Assembly: GCA_014529385.2 (NCBI GenBank)
Contig: CM043950.1
Span: forward strand, 71,898,435-71,962,434
Origin: Adiantum capillus-veneris
Lineage: Eukaryota > Streptophyta > Polypodiopsida > Polypodiales > Pteridaceae
Reading direction: 5' to 3'
Length of the DNA: 64,000 bases
The notes beneath the pieces are model-generated. The model saw nothing but the letters and a program-made list of their open reading frames with translations, did no database searches and had not been told where the DNA came from. Shown in pieces: positions 35,126-47,633 of the stretch (position 1 is the stretch's first letter; every line of letters starts with the position of its first letter). The translations under genes and the position numbers were made by a program.

Positions 35126-35385
35126 GCAGGTGATGAAAACCCTCGAGGTGTGAGGGAAAACTTTTTTCATGCAATATTTACAATAATCCTTATTTTCGGC
35201 TAGGTGGCAACCATGGTGATAGCGAGATAAAGAGAGAGAGAGATAGTGAGCTTAATAGTGCGTTCTCTAGAGGTGACTCATAGACACGAGGATTTCTGCT
35301 AGTGTGAGTGTGTGTGTGTGGAGACCATTGGAGTCGAGGTGTAGACATGGCTTCTTCACATAGTTCTCATTCCCACAATGCTACA
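33172..35385. other. No supported gene; intergenic stretch between two elements
   Basis: Open frames at 33384-33791 and 33950-34294 (MSSFVELHLLRTLSLRQLGM) show no known domain and overlap frames on the other strand. Short GA/CT runs occur near 33840 and 34300, and a (GA)21 run at 35079-35120. Confidence 0.4.
35079..35120. repeat. (GA)n microsatellite
   Basis: About 21 GA repeats. Confidence 0.95.
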
Positions 35386-35390
35386 CTAAA

Positions 35391-35582
35391 TGTTAGGGTA
35401 TAAAGCCCAATGTGGTCGCCCAGGTCAGTGCGCGGGCCACCAGGTATGTACACATATTCTTTTGTAAAAACCTAATAAGAACTCACTATGCTCTACACAT
35501 TACAATAGAGCGAGTTCACCATATTGTCGTGTTCTTCTTCTCGCACTCTCTCTCGCGTCGCACTTCTGCTCGTACTCCTTCA
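35391..35582 (+). repeat. Left LTR of the copia element
   Basis: 192 bp. It differs from the right LTR at about ten positions, so the insertion is older than that of the chromovirus. Confidence 0.9.
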
Positions 35583-36668
35583 ACTGGTATCAGAGCTCAG
35601 ATTGAGGCTCGGGGCAGCACTGCAGGAGGCTAGAGTCACCAGCTCAAATTGGAGTGAAATTTGACAGGCGAAGACACGGCCCCAAATCCTGTTGGGTGGC
35701 CCGAAGGACTCAGTGTTCTTAGAATTTCATTCTGAGGTCATCTCGGTCACCGTTCGGCTTCGACAAAAGGTCTGCGCATGCAATTTTCGACTACGTGGTC
35801 TCAGCGGGTGGAGATCCGACTCTGCAAATTTGGGGTTTTCGGCCTACGACTGCAAGTGCTGAGTATATCGACACTCCCAGAGTGTTGATTTGTGGCTGTC
35901 TACACATCGAAGGACGGCTCATAGTTCTTGGAGGCATGTCACATACGACACGGGTGCATCTACACACAGACTGTAGGCGACATCCACTAGTTCATCAGGT
36001 AGCTTGTGTTTGCTGCTTGATATTCTAGATTTCATCCTGACATTGCGGGTACTTCCACATGGGATGTATTGTCAGAGATGATGTATGTCTGTTGAGGGTT
36101 TGCTGGCTGTGAGTCACGCAGCAAACAACCGCCGCAGCGGTTACAGCATACAGTGGGAAATTTGTGGATGTATGACTTTGTGGGAAGTCTATGTACTGTC
36201 AGATTTACTGTAGCCTTTGTTGAGGGTCGAGTGAGGTTTTATTGAGCTGGGGGATTCTCGAATGTTGAGATCCTTTCGGTGATACAGGTCTTGGAGCGAT
36301 CCCTCGAGCACCCTTAGATAGGCAGCTAGGATGTATTGACTGTGAGTTAGACAGTTGGAATTGCATCTTTGCTTTACTGCCGTTGAGGCACTGTCGTAGT
36401 CTATGCTTACAGGACAGTGACAGGACAATGAGAGACAGTACAGGTGTAGGACAGGTTTACCCACAGCTTACAGTGTTAGAGAGACAGTGTTTTTTGAGCT
36501 GTTTTTTGGTCTGTTTTTAAGTACACCAGAGCCATTTTACAAAAGAGACTCTGTCAAAATTTATGTAGAATCTGAAGCTTTCTTGGTTCATTTGACAGGT
36601 TGATATTGGTTCAGAGGTCAGTTTACAGGGGAAACTCTGCCGAATTTTTCCCAGGAAAGTAAACTACT
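35583..36668 (+). other. Untranslated leader of the copia element
   Basis: Begins with the tRNA-Met primer site (35585). About 1.1 kb without a convincing frame, which is long for copia. Confidence 0.6.
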
Positions 36669-37430
36669 GTGAAGCGTAGCTATGGCTGGTCACAGGACAT
36701 TGCTCTTTACAATATCAAGAAGCTGGATGGAACCAATTTCCCATTGTGGAAGAAGCAGATTTGGCACGTGTTGGTACAAAAGAAGCCGATAAAACCTATA
36801 AAGCTCAAGGGGATAAAACCAGAAGATATGGACGAAGATGAATGGAGCGAAATGGATGAATTGGCACTTTCTACCATTATGCTGACTTTGGCAGAAAGCG
36901 TTTACTTTAATGTAGCAGACGAGATGTCGGCTTATCAAGCATGGTTAAAGCTGAGTGATCTTTATGAGAAGCAGAGTGCAGCTTCACAGGTATACTGGCT
37001 TAAGAAGCTTGTTGACTTGAAGATGGAAAAAGGGACACCTATGTCCAATCATCTGAATGAATTCAACACAATCTATAGTCAGTTGTCAGCTCAAGGTGTC
37101 AAGTTTGATGAACCTGTTAGAGCTATGTTCCTGTTGACCACATTGCCGAAAAGTTGGGACACTTTTCGCACAGCTTTGAGTAATTCTGCACCTCCAGATG
37201 GTTTGAACATAGCAAATGTAGAAGGATGTCTGCTTACTGAAGAAACCAATAGAAAGACAATGGACAAAGGCAAAGGAACAGCCTTAGTTGTCAGGGGAAG
37301 GACCAAAGAAAAGTACAAAGGTGGAAAGAGGAATCAGTCTCGTAGCAAGTCCCGCAGTGCTAAAGGCAAGAGTAGCACATGGAGTAAATTCTTGAGGACT
37401 TTACATGATTTATGTATCAAATGTCTCTAA
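36669..37430 (+). pseudogene. Copia gag, lacking its zinc knuckle
   Basis: The open frame carries the copia Gag domain: ALYNIKKLDGTNFPLWKKQI, then YEKQSAASQVYWLKKLVDLKM and NEFNTIYSQLSAQGVKFDEP, and a basic tail (GGKRNQSRSKSRSAKGKSS). The likely original ATG is at 36682 but is out of frame with the domain, a 2-bp frameshift near 36690; the open frame begins only with GTG. After KSSTWSKFL it runs into integrase leader sequence, so knuckle and protease are deleted. Confidence 0.85.
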
Positions 37431-38454
37431 AAATGTAATCAATGTAACCGGGCAGCCGAACGTTTCTTTGTGGCATAGCCGGTTAGGACATATGTCCAAG
37501 AAGGGAATGGAAATCTTGTCTCATTCTGGTTATTTGCCTGGCTTTTCATTTAATGATTTTGAATTCTGTGAACATTGTCTATATGGTAAGCAAACACAGC
37601 AGCCACATAAGCATAGAAGCAGTAGAAGAGATACACAGTTGGCACTTGTTCATAGTGATTTGTGTGGACCTATGCCTAACCTATCTCTAGGGGGAGCTTC
37701 TTACTTTATGACATTTATAGATGATTACTCGAGGAAAGTATGGGTTTACTTTCTCAAGCACAAGGATGAAGCGTTTAGTGTTTTCAAAACGTTTGTGACA
37801 CTTGTGGAGAATTAGAGTGGCAAGAAGCTTAAATGCTTACGCACTGACAATGGTGGAGAGTATGTTTCAAAGGCCTTTAAGGACTTTTGTGAGTCAAAAG
37901 GTATAAAACGTGAACTTACTGCTCCTTACAATCCTCCTCAAAATGGTGTTGCTGAGAGGATGAATAGGACCATACAAGAGAAGGTCAGAACTATGTTGTC
38001 TAATGCACAACTGCCAAATGGGTTTTGGGATGAAGCTGTATCAATAGCTGTTCACCTTGTAAATAGATCTCCTAGCAAGGTTTTGCAGAAGGATTCAGTG
38101 CCAGAGATGGTATGGTCAGGCAAGGTGCCCTCATACAAGCATCTCAGAGTCTTTGGCTGTGAGGCATATACTCACGTTCCAAAGGAATTTAGGAACAAAC
38201 TTGAGCCAAAGAGTAGAAAGTGCATCTTTCTAGGCTATGATAATTCTGGTGAGATGGGGTACAGACTTTGGGATCCCGAATCCAGAAAGGTTGTCCGCAG
38301 CAATGATGTTCACTTTAATGAATCCAAATATCATTCTAAACCAGAGAGGGTTGAGGAGATTAGAAGAGTTGTCTTCCAAGAAGATGGACCTGCACGTGCA
38401 AGACAAAATGTCAGGGCTCAAGAGGAGCAAGGACAGGATAGAGTGGAACCATAG
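37405..38454 (+). pseudogene. Copia integrase with stops
   Basis: The zinc-binding start (LWHSRLGHMSKKGMEIL, then CEHCLYGKQTQQPH) is followed by the catalytic core: HSDLCGPMP, FIDDYSRKVWVYFLKHKDE, TDNGGEY and NGVAERMNRTIQEK. A stop at 37813 lies inside the core and another at 38452 precedes the reverse transcriptase. The tail FLGYDNSGEMGYRLWDPE is typical. It would insert cDNA into the genome if intact. Confidence 0.9.
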
Positions 38455-38457
38455 GTT

Positions 38458-40120
38458 GTGGCTGAGCCTGAGCCACCTATTGTGCGTAGATCTAGACGTG
38501 TCACACGACCTCCTGATAGGTTTGTTCCATCTATGAACTATGTCATGTTGACTGGTTGCAATGAGCCTTCATGTTACAAGGGAGCAGTGCAAATGAAGGA
38601 CTCCGGGAATTGGCAATTGGCCATGCAGTCAGAGATGACAACTCTGCATAAAAAAAGGACATGGAAGCTAGTTAAATTACCACAGGGCAAAAAGACTCTA
38701 CCTTGTAAATGGGTTTACAGGTATAAGATCACCGCTCATGATAGTCAGCCAAAGTACAAAGCAAGGCTTGTTGCCAAGGGCTTTAAGCAAGAACAAGGCA
38801 TTGAATTTGATGAATTCTTCTCTCCGGTGGTCAAGATGACTACATTCAGATGCTTTCTTGCATTGGTTGCCATATTAGATTTGGTGTTGCACCAAATGGA
38901 TGTCAAGACAGCGTTCTTGCATGGTGATTTAGATGTGGAAATTTACATGCAGTAGCCAGAAGGGTTTGTTGAGAAAGGCAAGGAAGATTGGGTATGCCAG
39001 TTGTTAAAGAGTCTTTATGGCTTAAAACAATCACCGAGGGCATGGTACCATAAATTCCACAAGTTTATGCTTTCCAAGGCTACAAAGGTAGTGAGTTCGA
39101 TCACTGTCTATATACAAAGAAGGCTAAGGATGGTAGTTGGCTAATCCTTATTTTGTATGTGGATGACATGTTGATTACTAGCAAGCACTTGGAAGAAATT
39201 TCAGCTTTTAAGTCAAAGATAGCAAAATCGTTTGACATGAAAGACATGGGTGAGGCAAGTCATATACTTGGTATGCGCATTGAGAGAGACAGATCAAAGA
39301 AGTTGATTTGGTTATCTCAAACAGAGTATATTGACAAGGTTTTGCAACGTTTCAATATGGAGAAGGGAAAGGCACTGAGTGTTCCATTGCCACCATATGT
39401 GAAACTTAGCAAACAAGATTGTCCTGTGTCTGAGGAAGAACAGGCTGAAATGGATAAGATTCCATATGCGTCTGCAATGGGTATTTTGATGTATGCAATG
39501 ATTGCTACTCGCCCAGACATTGCATTTGCAGTGGGAGTAGTAAGTCGATACATGTCAAACCTAGGCAAGAAACATTGGGAGGCAGTGAAAGGAATATTGA
39601 GATACCTGAAAGCTACAAAGAGTATGAGTATATGCTATGGGAGTCAGGAGCTAAGTGTAAAGGGTTTTACAGACTCCGATTATGCAGTTGACTTAGACGA
39701 CCGAAGGTCTACGTCAGGGTATGTCTTTACATTGGCTGGTGGAGCAGTATCATGGCGTTACGTTCTAGATTACAAGATTGTGTTACTCAGTCTACTAGAG
39801 AGGCTGAATATGTTGCAGCATCAGAGGCATGCAAAGAATCAATTTGGCTTAATCGACTAGTAACAGATTTGGGAATCAAAGAAGAGATGCCTGTGTTATA
39901 TTGTGATAGTCAAAGTGCTATACAATTGGCTCGCAATCCAGTTTATCACTCAAAGACAAAGCATGTGGATGTGAAGTATCATTTCATCAGGGAAATGCTC
40001 GAGGATAAGCAACTTCAACTTATCAAAGTTCACACCACAGAAAATCCTGCTGATCTACTTACAAAAGGACTTCCCTCAGAGAGCTTTGCGCATTTTTGCA
40101 AGCAGTTAGGTGTAGGGTAG
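38458..40120 (+). pseudogene. Copia reverse transcriptase and RNase H, broken
   Basis: The reverse transcriptase starts at WKLVKLPQGKKTLPCKWVYR and MDVKTAFLHGDLDVEIYMQ, hits a stop at 38953, continues through SLYGLKQSPRAWYHKF, shifts frame near 39075, and shows the YVDDML catalytic box at 39153. Then come ATRPDIAFAVGVVSRYM and GFTDSDYAVDLDDRRSTSGY. A frameshift near 39755 leads to RNase H (STREAEYVAASEACKESIW, CDSQSAIQLARNPVYHSKTKHVDVKYHFIRE) ending at 40118. Confidence 0.9.
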
Positions 40121-40209
40121 TACATCACTTCTCTGCATCTCTTGTATATTAGCTTGTATAGTAGCTTCTCTCACACTTAAAGTACCACATTGGACTTTAA
40201 GTGGGAGGT

Positions 40210-40401
40210 TGTTGGGGTATAAAGCCCAATGTGGTCGCCCAGGTCAGTGGGCGGGCCGCCAGGTATGTACACATATTCTTTTGTAAAAACCTAATAAGAA
40301 CTCACTATGCTCTACACATTACAGTAGAGCGAGTTCACCATATCGTCGTGCTCTTCTTCTCGCACTCTCTCTCGCGTCGCACTTTCGCTCGTACTCCTTC
40401 A
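40210..40401 (+). repeat. Right LTR of the copia element
   Basis: 192 bp, preceded by AAGTGGGAGGT and followed by CTAAA. Confidence 0.9.
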
Positions 40402-40406
40402 CTAAA

Positions 40407-41300
40407 TTCCCTCTCATGATGCAAGTGTTGCCAATCCCTCCCACCAAAATGCTACCAAGTACTGACCTCTGATGAAATTGCCGCCCCCCAATTTCTCTCC
40501 TAATCTCCCCCCAATATCCCCGTGATAGTGACCTCTCAGTGCCTTTTTATAGGTGCTAGCTGCTTTAGGTTAGGGTAATCTGATTAGATTAAGGGTTCTA
40601 ATCAGGGGAGACAAAGCAAGACGGTGGGTCCTCGATGTTTGACCCTTGCTTTGTCTTGGGGCATATTATAAAGGAAAACTCCTAAGTGGGCCTTTGTGGC
40701 CAGCACCTAGAGAGAGGTGATAATTTACAAATTGGGATTTTTACAAGATTTGGTTTAAAACTGAAAAAAAATGACGACAACCTACGGATTTCACTGAAGA
40801 GGGCGTCGTGGATGAGATGCCGGTGAACGGCGGGCTTAGTTGGTGCGTCGATGTATCACCTTCGTCATTTTCGGGGTCGGCCGGGGCATGCCTTCGACAT
40901 CTTTGCTTGTTTCGGTGTCGACGACGCCCGACTTGGCCATCCTTATTTTTGGTTGATGACGTCGACTCTTCGGTTTCCTTTTTCTTTGATGTGTGCGTAT
41001 GGTGTGTGCGAGTTTTTTTCCGAATATATGCGTGCGTATGTGGGGTTGTGTGAGTGTGTTTATGTCCATGCATGTAAACGTGTGTGCTATATATTGTCAG
41101 TGCGTGAGTAATGTGTGAGTGTTTTTTTATAAAAAGGGCTGTGAGTGTGTGTGCATATGGCTCGAGGTTGTGTGTCAGTGTGTAATTGGGTGGGTGTGTA
41201 TCGAGAGTGCGTGTGGGTGGGAACGAGGGCGAGGGTGTAATTTTATTACATATATAATATATATATGTTTTTTTTTAACGCCCTGGCGATGGCAATACAG
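40407..41300. other. No supported gene; start of a low-complexity field
   Basis: Increasingly GT-rich from about 41000. Open frames on both strands are repeat artefacts. Confidence 0.5.
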
Positions 41301-41570
41301 ATGCGAGGGGTGGGGGTGAGAGAGCTGGGGTGTGTGTGTGCGCGCGCGTGTATAGGTAAGTGTGTGTGTATGAGCGAGAGAGAGTGGTTCTTGATACGCG
41401 GCACCTGCAGGCTTGGACACACACACACACACACAGAGGAGCTCGGGCGGCTCTGTATCTGACAAGGACGAGGTGGGGATGAGGGGTATGGGGGGGGTAG
41501 TGTGTGTGTATGTGTGGATAAGGAGTAAGAGCAAGAGAGAGAGGCTTTGTATCTATGCTGCATGGCCTAA

Positions 41571-41630
<60 letters not shown>

Positions 41631-41777
41631 CTAAGGCTGCGCATGGCCGACAAAGAGCGAGGGAAGGGGGGGTAAGGTCAACGGGTAGGGTTAGGGGGTC
41701 CGCCAGAGGAGGGGATGAGGGTGGTGTGTGGGTGTGGGTCTGTGTGAATGAGTGTGTATGTGTGTGTGTGTGTGCTT

Positions 41778-41842
<65 letters not shown>

Positions 41843-41872
41843 TGTTTTTGGGATGTTGCACCTGCATAGGCC

Positions 41873-41949
<77 letters not shown>

Positions 41950-42298
41950 GCTCGCGAGGGGAGGGGAGTGTGTGAGGGTGTGTGTGTGTGTGTGTGTGTG
42001 TGTAAGGGGGTGTGTGTGTACTTAGAGAGAGAGAGAGACTCAGTGAAGCTGTGCCTGATGGCTATACAGAAAGCGAGAGGGAGAGTGAGAGCGATGCAGC
42101 GGGAGTGTGAGGGGGAGTGTGTGAGGGAATAAGAGAGAGAGAACTTTCTCTAAGATGGCGGCGCCTGCACGGGCCTGCGAGAGCGGGAGCGAGAGAGAGA
42201 GAGAGAGAGAGGGATGGCTTTGGGCTCGGGGTGGCCCGCCGGTGGAAACGAGGGAGGGGGGGGTGAGGTCAATGGGTGGGGAGAGTAGGGGTGTTGGG

Positions 42299-42354
<56 letters not shown>

Positions 42355-42408
42355 TATTATGCGCCTTCGGGCTGTGGTCTCCACAGAGAGCGAGAGAGAG
42401 AGTAAATT

Positions 42409-42460
<52 letters not shown>

Positions 42461-42900
42461 TATTGTGTTTGGGTGCGCGGTGGCCCGTCGGTGGGAGAAA
42501 GCAAGAGGGGAGAGAGGGAGGGGAGAGTGAGGTCGAGGGAGTGTGGACGAGAGGAAAGAGGGAGGGGTGAGGTATGGCGGCCTTGCCGGTGGAGTATGGA
42601 CGAGCGAGAGGTAAGAGAGAGAGGAAATTAAAAAAAATGTGAAAGTGTGTGTGTATAAATAATGCAAGAGAGAGAGAGAACTCTTGTCCATGCATGGCGG
42701 CCCGCTAGTGGAATATAGACAGTGGCAACCTGGTTTATGCGCCGGCGGGGCTAGGTGACACATGAGCAGGGATAAGAGAGATGGTGGTGGATTGGCGGAG
42801 CCGAGCAGGAGAGAGAGAGACCTCTTTCTTCTGGTGATAATGGAGGGAGCTGTGGCCAAACTGGTGGTGGCCCGCCGGTGGTTAAGCATAGAGGGGGTGG
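41300..42900. repeat. Microsatellite and minisatellite field (GA, GT and a GGCCCGCCGGTGG motif)
   Basis: GA runs occur at about 41573-41626, 41780-41840, 41874-41946, 42190-42211, 42303-42350 and 42413-42456. GT runs occur at about 41756-41774 and 41978-42003. Between them a phrase like GGTGGCCCGCCGGTGGAA recurs at about 42230, 42479, 42568 (diverged), 42696 (diverged) and 42867. The field thus looks like a decayed minisatellite whose unit contains GA tracts. Confidence 0.75.
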
Positions 42901-43980
42901 TGAATGTTTTTAAAAAAAAAAACTTTTTATTGTTTTTCTTGGTAATGTGCTCTCCCCTACTTGGGGTTGATTCTTGCAGCCGTGGTTTCGAAAGCCGGTG
43001 TTAATGAGGGATAGTGACGAGCCATGGCTAGGGGTGCTGCCAGAGCTGGGCCGCATGGGTCACCGACTGACCGAGGAATTATCGAACCCTCCAGTGGTGT
43101 TTCCGTGATTTGGACAAAGGAAAGATAAACTTTTTTTTTCTTGATTTCCGAAAATCAGCTATCAATGTCAAAATTACTATGTGCACACAATCAGTCAAAC
43201 ACTCCAAAAATGGTACCATCAAAACAAAATGCAATACTCAATGCAACCGAAAATGGTAGCACCAACAATAGAATGCAATTACTCGATCCGACATTGATCT
43301 GAAGGAAATTGATCTCAAGGAAAGGATGGTGAGATATTATTAAGCTCAGATTTTGAGGTTCGAAATTAACTTGAGACACTTCATAAGAGAAGACAAGATT
43401 ATCTCTATCCCAAGCAAATCTACTTTTCAAGAAAAAACACTTCATGCAACTACTCACATTTGTCCTCAAGGAGCTTTCCACAAGTATGACAAATTACACA
43501 GAGCACATGACCTCCTGATGCATTGTCACCAGTGATAAGTTCAGCAAGCATATCATTTTCCTTTGAGCCAACACAAGAAAAAGACGACAAAACAAACCAT
43601 GCAATTGGGATTGAATAATCTCAAAGCAAGACAGAAAGAGAGAGTAGAAAGAAGGGTTTTCTTTTTTAAGGAAAAAAGCAGTGAGGGCTCCGCAATCTTC
43701 TTCAACAGCTCTGTTGTGAAGGTAGGGAGAAAACGAGGAGAGGGCTTCTTTGAGGCAAGGCGAGAGTTTCTTGTGCTTGGTCCTTCGAGCTCTATTGTGT
43801 GTGGGGGTGAGCCCAAGAAGGGGCCTTTCCTTTGTAACGAGGAGTTAAAGACGAGACAGTGTGTCCCCGCTACGGAGGTGTGATCTTGTGTGCGAGGGAG
43901 CTCCAGGGAAAGGCTGTTTTAAGCCGGTGTTTATGGCAAGCAGAGGTGCCGCCATGGTGCCGTGAAGAATATTGTACCAG
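42900..43980. other. No supported gene
   Basis: Frames at 43191-43481 (minus) and 43563-43883 (plus) show no domain. The right part may be the outer portion of a diverged LTR of the next element. Confidence 0.4.
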
Positions 43981-43982
43981 TT

Positions 43983-44373
43983 TTTTGTGGATGAATGGAA
44001 AACTCCCTTGAACTGCATCGTTTCTGTAGTGTCGATTCCCTTTCCCCCCTCTCTTTTGTCCTTGTACAGGGTGTCTCCGGGTGTGTGTCGGCGTGTGTGT
44101 CCCCCTGATGGTTATGTGTGCAAAGGGAGAGAGAGTGTGTGTGGTGTTTGAGTACATGGGAATGTAGGAAACGATGAAATTTGTGGGTGTGAGTTAAGCT
44201 ATGGTGGTCTGGTATAGTGTGGGTGAGTCGAGAAGTGTGCAGGTAGTGGTTTGCAAGAAAGAGTGCAGATTTTGAAGGTGAATCCCATTGGATTGGGGTG
44301 TTGTGTTTTCCCTTAGCTATATAGAGAGGCAAATAGTTTGGGTTCTTGGTGTGTACACCTTTACTGCTTTCCA
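43983..44373 (+). repeat. Probable 3' end of a 5' LTR, Tat-like family
   Basis: The last stretch (TATAGAGAGGCAA...CTTTCCATCTTTTG) parallels the end of the LTR at 52321-52377. Directly after it TTGCCCCCACTGAGGAGCA matches the primer-site region at 52378. Left border not found; strongly diverged. Confidence 0.5.
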
Positions 44374-44453
44374 TCTTTTGTTGCCCCCACTGAGGAGCAC
44401 GCTCATTTCTCTCGTTGGTGAAGTAAAAAAGCAGGGTTTTATATTGGTAAAGA

Positions 44454-45636
44454 TGGTGTCTGGAAGCTATGGTCCAGTTTTTACAGGTGAAGAGAATCCA
44501 GACAAATGGCTTGCAAATTTTGAATTGTACATGTTGTCTCTATGAATGCCTATTGAGGATAGCAAGATGCAAACCTTCCCGTTGGTGACGCGCGAAAAGG
44601 CTAAATTGTGGTTCAAAGCTTTGGAGATTGAGCCAAGACAGGCATGGCCGGCTCTACGAACAATATTTTTACATGATATTCACTGGGAAGCATCTCCAGT
44701 TGAGATGGATGCAAGGTTGAAGGCTTTTAAGCAGGATGTAGGCGAGGAGTTCAATCTGTTTTTGGATCGCTTTGAAGCATGTTGGGCGGAGTTAGCAACG
44801 GCTATGCAGCTAGCCAATGGTGAGTACTTCAAATTGGATAAGTTTATGGCATGCTTACATCCAAAGTTACAAGAGAAAGTGGACTTTGAAAGCCCAGAGA
44901 AGTACAACGGGGTAGTGGCAATCACAAGGTCAAAAAGTAGGAAAATTAAAAAGAAGATAGAACAGGGTACAACAGGTTATGAAGCAGTGGCACATGTTCA
45001 ACCACAAAGTCCTCGAGAGTCAACTCAGGAGGAAAATCAAGGGAATAGTGTTGTAGCTACTGTTCTGCAGTAGTGGATACAAACAATTTAGGATCTATGA
45101 GAGCACATGCAAGAGCTTTGGTTGAGTGTAATGGACAGGGGACAACCGAGAGGAGCAAGTGCATGGAAAGGCCGCTACCTGGAAGGTGCTATAATTGCGG
45201 TGAACAAGGGCATTATTATGCACCAAACTATCATCATCCGCCGAGGGAAAGAGGTGATATCTACCCATTGTTTGGCATAGGGAGAGGCCAAGCACAGGTT
45301 GAGTGTAATGGACAGGGGACAACCGAGAGGAGCAAGTGCATGGAAAGGCCGCTACCTGGAAGGTGCTATAATTGCGATGAACAAGGGCATTATTATGCAC
45401 CAAACTATCATCATCCGCCGAGGGAAAGAGGTGATATCTACCAATTGTTTGGCATAGGGAGAGGCCAAGCACATTTTAATGGCCTGAGGGAGCAGGCAAT
45501 TGAGAATCCAGTGCAGCAGGCCCAAATGGATGGTGGTGAAGTCCATAGGGTGAACATCATTGGGGTGGATAACCAGGATGTCAAAGTGTTGGCCAACAAA
45601 AGAGCTAGAGTTGAAAGGGAGACAAAAACTGAGTGA
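44454..45636 (+). pseudogene. Tat-like gypsy gag with duplicated, damaged zinc knuckle
   Basis: Starts ATG 44454 (MVSGSYGPVFTGEENPDKW). It has a stop at 44543, then the capsid-like part (KLWFKALEIEPRQAWPALR, QDVGEEFNLFLDRFEACW, YFKLDKFMACLHPKLQEKV) and SKSRKIKKKIEQ, with more stops near 45070. The knuckle region reads CYNCGEQGHYYAPN twice because of a 177-bp tandem duplication, and the final Cys of CX2CX4HX4C is replaced in both. Close relative of the gag at 52450. No pol follows. Confidence 0.8.
45121..45474 (+). repeat. 177-bp in-frame tandem duplication
   Basis: Units start GTTGAGTGTAATGG at 45121 and 45298. They are nearly identical and cover the knuckle and PPRERGDIY region; 177 bp equals 59 codons, so the frame is kept. 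Confidence 0.9.
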
Positions 45637-45639
45637 GAG

Positions 45640-47633
45640 ATTAGAGCTTGTAAAGGCAAGGAGAAAGTATACGTTGATAGGAGTTTGAAGTTTGTCGGCT
45701 CATGTATGTATGTCGATGTGCTCGCTTTTTCCACTTTTGAGTGTGATATGGTTGCTTGTACAGTGCTAGGCAATGCTAGTTTTTGGATGTGTGCTCTTGG
45801 CTATGGTTTATAGCTTGCCATTTGACCAAGTTTGCAAAAGAATTAGTGCACTTTAAGCTTGACAAAGGTCTTTAGTCTCTATAGAAGGCCTCAATGCGGA
45901 ATGTTCACCTCAATGTCATTATCCATTGTTTGTGTCTGGATAGGGATGATTGAGAGTCGAGCGTCATTTAGGTTATGCTACATAGGAGATACATTGACAC
46001 GCTTCGTTGGCATTGTCAATGCATTTGGTGGGGCTAATAAAGTGAACTTGATGCGCTTGTCAAGTTAGAGGCCAAGGTTTGTGAGATTAAAGCTCAATGG
46101 CTATGATGGATGGGAAACTTGGGTGTCAGGTGGGAAAAAAGTAATGTTTTGGTGGGACTCGACCCTTGTTCGAAAATAAAAGGAAATTCAAATGGTTTTT
46201 TCCGGGAGGCCATCTGCAATAATTGGGAGCATGGGCCACCTGCCTGCTGACGGATCGAAGTCTTTGGAGACCACACTGGGCAAGCGAGTTGAAGGGGAAA
46301 ACGGGGGTTTGAAGAGAGGGGAGCACACAAAAAAAGCCTGCAGGAGCTTGGAAAACAAAGGTGCAGCAAGGGGGCACCAACAAGTTATAAGGCTGGATTG
46401 CGCTGTCTGCGAGAGGGACCTCATAGCACTGCAGAAGTGGGAGGAGCCTCATTCGGAGTGCCTTCCAGAAGAGAGGAGATGGGTGTGCAGGTACCAAGTT
46501 CGAAGAAGGGGCTGCAGGGTGGCTAGCTAGAGACCATCGACAAGGGGCGGCCGATTTCCAGAGAGGGACCACTCAGAGGAGCTCGAAGAGAGATTAAAAT
46601 CGCTATTTGAGGGTGGTGTTTTCCGTGACGAGGACATCAAGGCCAGCAAGGTATAGCAGGTGGAGGAGATGCTGCTAGGAAGCACACTGAGCTTGCCTTG
46701 GGCGTGATCAGAAGGATGGGCTCTGAGCTTCAACAGGGACGTAGAGGAGCTCAGAGAGAGGTGGAGAGCGGGCTACAGAAGCCGAGAAGGGAGAGAGGAA
46801 AGGCATCAAAGGGGAGATGAGCTTTGATGGCTGTAATGAATGCAAGGGGATGATGTCTGCAGCGGAGTTGAATGCCCGGCTAGCTAAAGAGTTAACTGAC
46901 AGGGGCAGCGAGCTCACAAGATAGCTGATCATCGCGGACCGCCAACTGTGGCGCATGGGCTGTAGATAAGGGCAAAGGGAGCCATCGGGTTGGGGTCGGC
47001 TACGGATACTTGGAGAAGCCGGGAGAGGCCAGCTGGGGCCAAGATCGTATAAACAAGCGAGGGGCTAAGTATGGCATCATAGGAAGGAAGGACTAGCTAG
47101 GCCTAATGATCCAGGGACTGGACGTCAATATTTATCCTCAAGACGTGCTCTCGACTTGGGTTTTATATGTTTATGTACGTATGGTCGTTTTCAATTTTTG
47201 TATGCTTCTGGTTTTAAAACAGAGGTGGTTTCATGTGAAAAGAGAAGTTACAGTAAACATCTGAGCCAATAACTGAGCCACAGACAAGGAAGAGGGTGAT
47301 TCCAATCAGAGGTAGATTGATTTGCACTTAGTCTGGCTGGTTTGTTTGCAACGTGCGTAGAAAGTGAGCAGCTCCTTGTCTTTGGAAAATCTCCAATAAT
47401 GATATTAAACCACCTTCAATATACCCTTTTATTTTAGCCATATTCTTACATGTAAGGATGCACTAGGAATAAGTGGTGTTTCCTCTAGCCCCCGTGGCCA
47501 TGGGCTTGTGCTGACGGTAAGATATGGTCTTTAAAGTGGTAATTGCAGGTGTTTGAATGGATTGTTTTGTGATCTCGAACTGGCAGAGAGGCCAATTTAT
47601 AGAGGTGTTTTGCTCCGATCTCTCCTGTCAACG
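45640..47633. other. Unassigned stretch with one weak open frame
   Basis: A plus frame at 46192-46530 (112 codons, MVFSGRPSAIIGSMG) and a second open stretch near 46525-46665 (EELEERLKSLFEGGVFRDED) look somewhat coding-like but match no family I know. They may be remnants of the 3' part of the element beginning at 43983. Nothing else seen. Confidence 0.3.

Larger units (their letters stand above)
35391..40401 (+). mobile_element. Ty1/copia retrotransposon, 5,011 bp, defective
   Basis: Short 192-bp LTRs (35391-35582 and 40210-40401) begin TGTT(A/G)GGGTATAAAGCCC and end CTCCTTCA. A perfect CTAAA duplication lies at 35386-35390 and 40402-40406. The iMet-type primer site TGGTATCAGAGC begins at 35585, and the purine tract AAGTGGGAGG sits just before the right LTR. 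Coding order gag, integrase, reverse transcriptase, RNase H is that of copia. Internal deletion, stops and frameshifts make it non-autonomous. Confidence 0.95.

Noticed and set aside
40741-41563. Thr/His- and Val/Cys-rich frames
   Set aside because: Derived from GT/CA-rich low-complexity DNA.
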